Shown here: positions 12,775-23,262 of the stretch, one piece after another | Layout: each line of letters starts with the position of its first letter | How positions within the stretch are numbered: the stretch's first letter is position 1 | From: Tubulanus polymorphus | Taxonomy: Eukaryota > Nemertea > Palaeonemertea > Tubulaniformes > Tubulanidae | DNA length: 64,000 nt | NCBI RefSeq assembly: GCF_964204645.1 | Contig: NC_134027.1 | Location: 4,018,485-4,082,484, forward strand | Reading direction: 5' to 3' | The notes under the pieces: model-generated | What the model was told of the DNA's origin: nothing | The model's input: the letters and a program-made list of their open reading frames with translations, nothing else | Database searches by the model: none | Position numbers and translations under genes: made by a program

Positions 12775-13428
12775 AACATTACCACTGTGCTGGCCCTTCG
12801 GGTCCTTTTGACGGGTGAGAGAAAATCTTTTGAAACTTTGTAAATGTGGGATTCGAACCGCATGTTGGAATTCCAGTACTGGCATGCGAGGAATATACAC
12901 TCTAGATCGTGTTGTGACGTATATTCGCGCCAATGGATGTAACCAATGAGGAGAGGGACCGCGCCCCTTCTGTTGTTATTTCATTGGTGGCTTTTTTTAT
13001 GTTGGAAAGTGAATCGGAAGCGGATGACAATGACACGGTTCGTGGACTGAATAAAAAAGGTAACTTTTAAACGTCGTCGCATTCGAAATCGTACTATTTA
13101 TGTTTTTGATTGCGCTATTGTAGTACGCAGAATTAATCAGGCCTAATTAATTAGGCTAAATCTAGCCTACTTCATATTACTAGCACCATGTCTTTTTTCA
13201 CTATCCCCATTAAAGACTAACAGTTAACCCAACCGTACCAGTATCAATAAATGACGTCACTGTATGTAGATCTATGGTGGCGCTGAAGTCTTTTTTTAGA
13301 TATTTGCACAGGGACTTGACACAACAAAAGGATTTTGACCCCTATCCTAGATATAAAAAGACTTTTTATATATTGGAGTCATTCATTTACGTACGCATTA
13401 CTAATGCGAGGGGGAGGGGTCGGGTCCA
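12775..13428. other. Flank with an isolated open first-exon-like stretch
   Basis: ATG at 12933 opens 42 codons (MDVTNEERDRAPS, then an acidic SESEADDND stretch) that reach a GTAACT donor at 13060. No downstream exon is visible before the large repeat element, so it may be chance or a gene remnant. Near 12840-12890 the minus strand has a GGTTCGAATCCC B-box-like motif, possibly a tRNA-derived SINE. Confidence 0.25.
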
Positions 13429-14619
13429 GTCATCCTTATTACCGAGATGACGTATTTTACCGAGATCAACCGAGATGAAGAAATTAAATAGGCCTATGAC
13501 ATATTTATTGGCGCTATTGCACTTTCGTACCCCCCTCCCAAAAATTTTTATTTCAGCATATTTATTATCAGGGAGGTCTAGAGATTCAAAATCAGTAACA
13601 TTTGACCCAAAAAACTTACTTTTTCTCGGTTAAAATTTTGTTATTTTGGGCCCTAAATCGCGTGTAAATTCGCCGATTCGCGACGTCAACAACGCCATAT
13701 TGGATGTCAATCAAAGTTGCTAACCCTCCACTGAAATGTCATGACATAAAAACTTTGCAAAAACCATGTTTTCAAACATAACCATCTCTGAAAATAACGC
13801 GTATGATTGCATTATTTTCATACTTAGCTATTGATTTGAAGATGTACCGATGAAGAAAAGTTATGTACCCAAAAACGAAATTATGTCAATTCAATTCCAT
13901 TTATTGAGATATATTTATTCAGATGTTTTTAGGTGGTAATTAGTGCGGAAACATGGCCGACCCGTCGGTTTGAATCGAGGAAATCGGCCATTTAGGTCTG
14001 TCTGCAGAGTTTCCAGAACCTGTCATGTCAGGGCCCAAGACCTGACATGACAGGTGGGACCTCAGGTGACAGGTCGATTCGCTAAAATGAAAATCGTTAT
14101 GACTGAACCGATGATAGGCGATTAGAAGATATGATAGGCGCGGATTTAGAACAAATGATAGCCGATAAGAACACAAAGAACATATCGTAGTGCTTTCTGA
14201 ATATATTATTCAAAAACAAAAAACAAACTAGGATGTGTTATGAATTCATTTAAGAATTTATGTTTGTCCGTTTATAAAAAGTTGTTGAACTATATCGCCT
14301 TATGATAATAAAGATGGAATGATTGTGAATTATTGGAGAACATTGAACGAATTGTTTACAATTAATTTATTTTTTTGTAACACGAAACACAAAAATATCA
14401 AGATCAGGCAAAATGATACCAGTAGTGCCTTATGTAATCATAATCAGTATTAATAACAATCATTATACTCATTAAGATTAGGCCCTATATTATTATATAT
14501 TATTATTAATTACTCGCAATATAATTAATTAACCAAGTGTACATACAATTTAAAAACATTTCAGTCCAAGCTTATAAGTTGACATAGATAAATTAGACAT
14601 AACACTGATTAATTAGTGA

Positions 14620-17600
14620 GGCCTCACACGGCAACGTGCGCCATTTTGCAGAGCTTCGGGACCTGAGGTGACAGGTCTGCATTAAAACTGATGAAATGAA
14701 GGAAAACTTTAATTTTTATGGTCTCTTTATAGTAAAGAGTATAATATAAATTGGTTACCATGGATAGAATTAATCTTAAGTTACTATAAAACAATAATTT
14801 TGAAGCGAGACCTCACACGGCAGCTCGCGCCATTTTGCAGAGTCTTCGGGACCTGTGGTGACAGGTCTGCATTAAAACTGATGAAATGGAAAAAACTTCA
14901 CTTTTTATGGTATCTTTATAGTAATGAATATAATATAAATTGCTAACCATAGATAGAGTTAATCTTAAGTTACTATATAAAACAATAATTTTGAAGCGAG
15001 ACCTCACACGGCAGCTCGCGCCATTTTGCAGAGCTTCTCGAGACCTGTGGTGACAGGTCTGCATTAAAACTGATGAAATGAAGGAAAACTTTAATTTTTA
15101 TGGTCTCTTTATAGCAATGAATATAATATAAATTGCTAACCATGGATATAGGTAATCTTAAGTTACTATAAAACAATAATTTTGAAGCGAGACCTCACAC
15201 GGCAGCTCTCGCCATTTTGCAGAGTCTTCGGGACCTGTGGTGACAGGTCTGCTTTAAAACTGATGAAATGGAAAAAACTTTAATTTTTATGGTCTCTTTA
15301 TAGCAATGAATATAATATAAATTGCTAACCATGGATATAGGTAATCTTAAGTTACTATAAAACAATAATTTTGAAGCGAGACCTCACACGGCAGCTCGCG
15401 CCATTTTGCAGAGTCTTCGGGACCTGTGGTGACAGGTCTGCATTAAAACTGATGAAATGGAAAAAACTTCACTTTTTATGGTATCTTTATAGTAATGAAT
15501 ATAATATAAATTGCTAACCATAGATAGAGTTAATCTTAAGTTACTATATAAAACAATAATTTTGAAGCGAGACCTCACACGGCAGCTCGCGCCATTTTGC
15601 AGAGCCTTCGGGACCTGTGGTGACAGGTCTGCATTAAAACTGATGAAATGAAGGAAAACTTTAATTTTTATGGTCTCTTTATAGTAAAGAGTATAATATA
15701 GATTGCTAAACATGGATATAGTTAATCTTAAGTTACTATAAAACAACAATTATGAAGCGAGACCTCACACGGCAACGCGCGCCATTTTGCAGAGCTTCTC
15801 GGGACCTGTGGTGACAGGTCTGCATTAAAACTGATGAAATGGAAAAAACTTTAATTTTTATGGTCTCTTTATAGCAATGAATATAATATAAATTGCTAAC
15901 CATGGATATAGGTAATCTTAAGTTACTATAAAACAATAATTTTGAAGCGAGACCTCACACGGCAGCTCGCGCCATTTTGCAGGGTCTTCGGGACCTGTGG
16001 TGACAGGTCTGCATTAAAACTGATGAAATGGAAAAAAACTTCACTTTTTATGGTATCTTTAAAGTAATGAATATAATATAAATTGCTAACCATAGATAGA
16101 GTTAATCTTAAGTTACTATATAAAACAATAATTTTGAAGCGAGACCTCACACGGCAGCTCGCGCCATTTTGCAGAGCTTCTCGAGACCTGTGGTGACAGG
16201 TCTGCATTAAAACTGATGAAATGGAAAAAACTTTAATTTTTATGGTCTCTTTATAGCAATGAATATAATATAAATTGCTAACCATGGATATAGGTAATCT
16301 TAAGTTACTATAAAACAATAATTTTGAAGCGAGACCTCACACGGCAGCTCGCGCCATTTTGCAGAGTCTTCGGGACCTGTGGTGACAGGTCTGCATTAAA
16401 ACTGATGAAATGGAAAAAACTTTAATTTTTATGGTCTCTTTATTGCAATGAATATAATATAAATTGCTAACCATGGATATAGGTAATCTTAAGTTACTAT
16501 AAAACAATAATTTTGAAGCGAGACCTCACACGGCAGCTCGCGCCATTTTGCAGAGCCTTCGGGACCTGTGGTGACAGGTCTGCATTAAAACTGATGAAAT
16601 GGAAAAAACTTTAATTTTTATGGTCTCTTTATTGCAATGAATATAATATAAATTGCTAACCATGGATATAGGTAATCTTAAGTTACTATAAAACAATAAT
16701 TTTGAAGCGAGACCTCACACGGCAGCTCGCGCCATTTTGCAGAGCCTTCGTGACCTGTGGTGACAGGTCTGCATTAAAACTGATGAAATGAAGGAAAACT
16801 TTAATTTTTATGGTCTCTTTATAGTAAAGAGTATAATATAGATTGCTAAACATGGATATAGTTAATCTTAAGTTACTATAAAACAATAATTTTGAAGCGA
16901 GACCTCACACGGCAGCTCGCGCCATTTTGCAGAGCTTCTCGAGACCTGTGGTGACAGGTCTGCATTAAAACTGATGAAACGAAGGAAAACTTTAATTTTT
17001 ATGGTCTCTTTATAGCAATGAATATAATATAAATTGCTAACCATGGATATAGGTAATCTTAAGTTACTATAAAACAATGATTTTGAAGCGAGACCTCACA
17101 CGGCAACGTGCGCCATTTTGCAGAGCTTCTCGGGACCTGTTGTGACAGGTCTGCACTAAAACTGATGAAATGGAAAAAACTTTACTTTTTATAACCTTTA
17201 TATAGTAATAAGTATGATATAAATTGCTAACCATTGATAGAGTTAATCTTAAGTTACTATAAAACAATAATTATGAAGTGAGACCTCACACGGCAGCTCG
17301 CGCCATTTTGCAGAGCTTCTCGGGACCTGTTGTGACAGGTCTGCACTAAAACTGATGAAATGGAAAAAACTTTACTTTTTATAACCTTTATATAGTAATA
17401 AGTATGATATAAATTGCTAACCATTGATAGAGTTAATCTTAAGTTACTATAAAACAATAATTATGAAGTGAGACCTCACACGGCAGCTCGCGCCATTTTG
17501 CAGAGCTTCTCGGGACCTGTTGTGACAGGTCTGCACTAAAACTGATGAAATGGAAAAAACTTTACTTTTTATAACCTTTATATAGTAATAAGTATGATAT

Positions 17601-17760
17601 AAATTGCTAACCATTGATAGAGTTAATCTTAAGTTACTATAAAACAATAATTATGAAGTGAGACCTCACACGGCAGCTCGCGCCATTTTGCAGAGCTTCT
17701 CGGGACCTGAGGTGACAGGTCTGCATTAAAACTGGTATAAATTGAAAAAAAACTTCATGC
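14620..17760. repeat. 190-bp satellite array, about 17 monomers
   Basis: Monomers can be counted by the shared CCTCACACGGCA box, which recurs about every 190 bp from 14621 to about 17665; the last copy is cut short. Every monomer carries a GACCTGT-N4-ACAGGTC palindrome and a GCGCCATTTTGCAGAG box. Copies differ by small substitutions; those from 17277 and 17467 look identical. Minus-strand open frames in this array (65-130 codons) repeat with the monomer and are not genes. Confidence 0.95.
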
Positions 17761-18385
17761 TTTAAATTGATGATCAGTCTCAATAAAATCAGTTTCTATA
17801 TTGCATTCGGCTCTTTTACATGTACATCATAAAGACAATGAATATAAATAGTGAGACTTCATGACTGATGACAGTGAGGAGTGTTGCCGAACTGTGATAG
17901 TGAGCAGTTAATTTTCAGTGTCTTATTGCGGAAACGAAATATCAAGACCTCGATTCATCTAGCGAAAATATTCTCTTATAATGTGCTCTTACTTCTACAT
18001 TAATTAATTCATCTACTAAATTAAAACTTATTTTTTTCCCTTAAATAAGTCATAGTTTACACATTAATATTTTCTTCTTATAAATCAGCCTTTCAAATGA
18101 ATTATTTGTCAGAACATTTTCCTTATCGTTATTGTTGAATCATTTTCGATATTAACGACGGGTCAGAATATTCATTCAACTCAAAATGTTCTTCCATTCG
18201 TCTAGCACATGTCTAGATATTTCGCCGTTTCGTCAAATATTGTCATGAGTTTGGGTTTTTTCGGGACCTGACATGACAGGTTCTGGAAACTCTGCAGACA
18301 GACATCAATCAATCGGCCCCAAATTATCAGAATTTTGGCTTGGAAAAAATTATTTTTTTTTGTCAAAAGTAATTTATTTTGGTAA

Positions 18386-18578
18386 GATTCAAGAATAGGG
18401 GACTAGTGGTTAGGATTAGGATTAGGATTAGGGTTAGGGTTAGGTTTAGTTCCCTAATCATCATTAATTACTATATACATTACTATCATTATATATCATC
18501 ATTATCAATTACTAATATTATTACTTAATTGATTACTATCACTACATATATATTGCTATAGTCCCCTATTCTTGAATC
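18386..18578. mobile_element. Small foldback unit containing telomere-like repeats
   Basis: A perfect 19-bp inverted pair, 18386-18404 and 18560-18578 (AAGAATAGGGGACT core), encloses GGATTA/GGGTTA repeats at 18410-18447 and an AT-rich ATT-type stretch. It sits inside the right arm of the 5.4-kb element. Confidence 0.7.
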
Positions 18579-18857
18579 GAATGAAATTTTATTGCTAACC
18601 GAGTTTACGTATTTGAAGTCAAAATTTTTTTAAATAAAAAAAATATGTAAAATATGATTCTAGAAGGTATTTATTACTGATATAACATGATTTCAAGTGT
18701 CAAAATCGATAAGGAATAAATAAATATGCTATATTTCATTTCATCTCGGTTCGTCTCGGTTCATCTCGGTAAAATACGTCATCTCGGTAATAAGGATGAC
18801 CCCAGGGGTCAGTGCGTACTGTAATCGATCGGTTTGGCTGCCACTCGTTATCCTCCT

Positions 18858-18980
18858 GATCTGAGTATGGGTTGAAGTTAGTCTGAATACATTACCAGTC
18901 GTTGTTACCGGTTCCCGATCTGAGTATGGGTTGAAGTTACCGTAGTCTGAATACATTACCAGTCGTTGTTACCGGTTCCC
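18858..18980. repeat. Tandem duplication of about 60 bp
   Basis: Two adjacent copies, 18858-18916 and 18917-18980, differ mainly by a 6-bp insertion (CCGTAG region). They lie just outside the right end of the large repeat element. Confidence 0.85.
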
Positions 18981-19130
18981 TTACAAAACTGCAGGGAGCT
19001 CTTCATGTCGTTGTTATGGTTCCGTCGTCCCTGTTCGAGCAAGTGTGAAGTCTGACTAATAATGATATTATCCGACTTTTGTTTTCTGGTTGATTAAATG
19101 GCCTCTTAATTCTTTGAATTGATTTTCAAG

Positions 19131-21895
19131 ATGTCGAAAAAAGAAGCTGAAGCTGCAGGAGCGTGTGGAGGTAGTCTTCCCCATCCTGGTACATCTGATG
19201 GACCATGGAGGCTTGGATATCTTGATTTTTGGCCAGTTATGCTGAAAAAAGGTGGAACTTTCAGTTTCCCAGAATATGAACCATTCGGGTGAGTTGTCTA
19301 AGAGCCTTGAAGAATGCTTCGTGACAATTTTTATATTGTAGATTGACTGATCCAAAACACTATAGATGATAAACTTTGCCTCAAATATTCCCACTGAATA
19401 GAATAGGCCTAAGGTTATGCGAAAAATATCTTTATGTTTTGCTAAAACAGGTCTCACCATGATTTTTCAGTCCTTGTATTCAACGGTGTAATGATTATCT
19501 GATGGCTAATCCACACCTGGAGGTAATAACAGTTGAAAGTGTAGAGACTAAGATTCGGTATGGGGCCGGTGTAAACCCTGAAATAATGGCGTACATGGAT
19601 TACACAAATGCTATGAGTTTTGTGCGCGGATTGCGGTATGTCTATTAATTCTATTCTACTCTTGAAATCACTATGATATCCGTATCAGGTTCGGGTACTG
19701 GTATACCAGAGATAAAAACTGGTCGGTTTTCTGTTGTAGATTATGGATTCGACCTCGTCAAGAACCAGGGCCACCGCAGCAACTGGCTCATATTAATGTC
19801 ATGCCTGGACTATTGAAAAAAGGTGGAGTTTTTTCGGAGGCTGTGTTTGAAAATTTGTCAACAGTTGTGGATAATGTAAATAAGATGTTTCGAGACAAAC
19901 CTTTGCCTGGTTAGTGTTTAAAAATCGAAACCGATTATATCGGAAAACACATACAATAGTCCTTCTAGCTGTCTTTTTATGACGAGTCTTTATGTTATAG
20001 GTCGAATCTTAACCATTGAAACACAAGACATGAAAATGAACCACGGATTGTTCTCATCAAACCATACTATTAATCCTGACCAGAGTGCTTGGGTTGAATG
20101 TCCTGGACATATATTCTTATTCGTTTTAAGAATTTTCTACATTGTTGGACCTCCAGCAATGGAGGAAATAGGTGAATATATTTCTTAAATGAGTTGATCT
20201 TGTCCTTGATAGCAACTGATTCTAATTTCTCTTTCGTTATGATTTAGGTTTCAGTGATTCTCTGCCGACATGCTTAAAGGAAGGATCGTGGACTAAATTG
20301 CCACACTTCACCCCTGTACATCAGACTGTTCTTCAAGCCCAGGATTGGATTAAAAAGTATCAATCTGTAAGCTTTTGATTTGATAAAGGATCGATTAATT
20401 GAGCTTCATATTTCAATTGACTATGCTATTTTTCTGGCAAGTATCAATGCTTGCTGCTACGCTGACATACAGTATGCATAATCCTGTACCTACATGTATT
20501 ACGGCACTTGTATTTTAGTCTGTCCGTATTACTAACGTTCAAGCCATAGAGCACAAAGTCAACTACGGGATGAATTTCACTGGTACGTACGGTAGATCCT
20601 GCTGTGTGTTTAAGGTGAAGCATATCAATGAGCGCACGTCCTTTTGTCTAGTATTGATATTGTGTGCATTAAAAACACTTGTATATCGTAAAAGTTTGAT
20701 CTAAAAATGTATAACCCAAGTTTTATCTTGTCATGATGATGGAGAATATAGAATTTGTTTTAATTTTAATATTTTGTAGCATCAACTGCTTTCGATCCGA
20801 GTAAAATGAGTTACTGGAATCGCCAGCTGACTGTATTCGTACGTGGTATACGCGTTGCTTATGTGAAAGCTATGGAAGGGTATTCGATTCCACCATCTGT
20901 GAGACCTATTGTCCTGACAGAGAGAGTATTTTATCCCGTCCAATTGACTAATTGTAAGACCTTCCAATTGCCAACATTTGAGACGCTTTCACAGACTATG
21001 CATAGAGCAAATGAATGGTTGAAACATGTTGGTAAGATAAGCTCTGCTGGATACCAAATTGACATGTGATTTTGGTACACGCATTTCAAAACAACATTAA
21101 AACGTTCACTGCTGGCTACAAATATACAGCTCTCCAGTGCAATTACGAATATATTCGTAGCTGATTCGTCCTATTGACAGCTAGATATTTGCATCTCTGT
21201 CGGTCTTTGAAGATTTAATATATTCATGTTAGATGTTTGCAATCTGGCTGCAGGAATGACACACTGGCAATGTGAACAAATTCTGCTTCATTCTCAATAC
21301 TCATTGATCAATCGAGCAAGGCTGAATATGTAAAATGTCCATTGCCAACTTATGAGTATATTCGTAGCAGCAATAGGGGGCAGCACTGTATTATCAAGCC
21401 AGTAGTGAACGTGTTTAAAAATGAATTATTGTTCCACTGATTCAATCGTATTTGTTGTGTTTATCAGATGCGAACGTAGTTGGTGTTGAGACGATTGCTA
21501 TAAGAATAATGGCGCGAGCATACGGAATGGGTCCAGAATATATCGGAGCTGATGCCTCGTTCTCTGTTGGGGAAGGCGGAAAGAAGAGGGGAGGATGCAT
21601 TATGCAAATCGTGCTAAGGTATGTAGATGATGTTACGCCTCAACTAGGTTGGCGAAAATTACTGATTACTGATATTGCCTAAAACTAAATGCTTTTATGC
21701 ATTGAACCCAAACCTTAATAACTTGAGCGAAATTGGATGATTTCTTTTGTCTAATTTCATGTTTATTTTTCTAAATGTTTCAGGATCTATTTGGATAATT
21801 ACTATACAGAGCCGCCGCCACATCTTCTGCCACCTGTACCAGAGGGAATACAACATTGGACATCAGTTTCAGCTCAGGCTTGTACTCTGCTCTAA
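19131..21895 (+). CDS. Conserved-looking protein with four ~100-aa internal repeats (453 aa)
   Basis: Nine exons join in frame: 19131-19288, 19471-19635, 19740-19909, 20001-20171, 20248-20366, 20519-20582, 20780-21031, 21468-21618 and 21784-21895. The product is soluble, with no signal peptide or membrane segment. It holds four copies of one module, near residues 37-130, 131-228, 229-336 and 337-436. Each copy starts with a Lys/Gly-Pro-Phe stretch (LKKGGTFSFPEYEPF, LKKGGVFSEAVFENL, LKEGSWTKLPHFTPV, KTFQLPTFETL), then a helix ending N-x-W/Y-L (RCNDYL, NVNKMF, QAQDWI, RANEWL), then a strand with an Ile/Val-x-x-(V/I)-E or similar core (ITVESVE, ILTIETQ, ITNVQAIE, VGVETI), and ends in F-V-R-G-L-R or a relative (SFVRGLRLWI, LFVLRIFYI, VFVRGIRVA, QIVLRIYL). 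I do not recognise the family; function is unknown. AATAAA at 21920. Confidence 0.85.
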
Positions 21896-23262
21896 TGCTA
21901 AATGCAGCCATTCGAGTTGAATAAAGCGTTTGTTCATCAGGTTATCTTACATCATCTCTGATAATAGAATTTTGTCCATGTATATTTATATAAACCTATC
22001 TAACTTATAAGGAACAGGTGCCAGTGGTATTATAGTGAATTAAAAATTCTGTATATGTAAAACTTAATGGCCTACCCTATCATTTTCAAGATAAAATATT
22101 GAAATATTTCTTAATTAGAATTTTAAGAATCATGCATCATATATTCTATTCACTTGAAAGTGGCATGTACTGGAAGATTTGTTTTTATGATACCTGTGCT
22201 CGAATAACTATATTGATATATTTTTTGTTGCGTTGTTCAAATATTTAAGAAATTCCTTATATCTGCATTTGAAATGAATTATCCTTCCATTTTATATTTG
22301 TCATTGAAGTCTATTTCCAATAGTCTAAACGGTAACACTTGTGGTTATTATATTGATATTTTTTCAACATAGGCGTTGCCAGAATTTTCTACAGAGAGGT
22401 TGAAATAACTAAGTCAGGAACGTGTTGTGCTCATAGTGGATTGGTGGAGGGGTAATTTTGAATTCTACTAATTTTTCGAGGATTTAAAGCAATTTAAGAC
22501 CTTAATACGTTTATTTCACTTCTCATGCAAAGAAGGATTTAAAATGACAAATGAGCGGAACTCAGTTTTGGAAAGAAGGGCTCGGGATCCCTGGCAACGC
22601 CCCTGTTTTTAAATTGCTGCTGTTTTCAAGTATTTATACAATTTTTCAGTTGCGATTGGAAATCCTACAATTTTATATTCGTTATATGAGGTCTATTTAA
22701 TAGTAACCGTTACGGTTTTGATGATGCCAAAAAATTTATTGTTGCTTTATATGTAATAAAGATTGGTATGTTACTCAATGATTCGTATTATTTTCGATGT
22801 GTTTGATTCTCAGTCGACTGGGGAGATGCAAACATCGCACTTATACTGAGTGGGTCAGGCCCTGGTTTGAAGACACAACTACTCAAGGCCACCACAGCCT
22901 CGTCTGATTATTGAGAGTTTGACCATAAGATTTTTTGCTAAACGCGATGCATGGTCCAATGGGCGATAAGCCGATGATCACTAAAGATTGCCGAAGCCGG
23001 CATACATGGCCACACTGAAGGATTAAACCCTAATCATTTAAGCGAGACGTGGCTGCAACTTTCATGATGATCAGTATTCAATGTCTAAAATATTGATTTA
23101 CTCTGGATGTTTTATACTATTCATTTTTGATGTAATCATACAATGTTTTTGTGAAAGTTAAATGAATCAATAATGAAAAGTTGAATTGAATTGTCCGTTG
23201 CCTACGTCCGTGATCGATCGCTAGTGACTGGGAATAGAATCCAACACCTATCATCAAATCAA
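21896..23262. other. 3' UTR and intergenic, no supported gene
   Basis: AT-rich sequence after the poly(A) signal of the upstream gene. No open frame with splice or domain support. Confidence 0.5.
21920..21925 (+). terminator. Poly(A) signal of the four-repeat gene
   Basis: AATAAA 25 nt after the stop codon. Confidence 0.7.

Larger units (their letters stand above)
13429..18800. mobile_element. 5.4-kb non-autonomous element with nested inverted repeats and a satellite core
   Basis: The outer ends are inverted copies of each other: 13429-13479 on the left and 18741-18800 on the right, both built from CCGAGATGA-type repeats and starting GTCATCCTTATTACCGAG. Inside lies a second, perfect 37-bp inverted pair, 13996-14032 and 18267-18303. 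The left inner arm is followed by its own palindrome (14019-14032 with 14041-14054, core CCTGACATGACAGG). The centre is a 190-bp tandem array. No transposase or Rep/helicase frame is present. Structure recalls the satellite-carrying pearl/Helentron-like elements of bivalves, but true long terminal inverted repeats argue for a different, cut-and-paste type. No clear target-site duplication was found. Confidence 0.7.

Noticed and set aside
12837-12900. Possible tRNA gene on the minus strand
   Set aside because: There is a B-box-like GGTTCGAATCCC, but the T stem has a mismatch and no acceptor stem or A box can be drawn; at most a tRNA-derived SINE fragment.
14813-17647. Repeated minus-strand open frames of 65-130 codons, such as those starting MFYSNLRL
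   Set aside because: They repeat with the 190-bp satellite period and change with monomer drift; there is no splice or codon evidence for a gene.
13429-18800. CRISPR-like array or centromere
   Set aside because: The units are 190 bp with no spacers, and the genome is eukaryotic; 17 copies inside a TIR-bounded element are too few and too local for a centromere.
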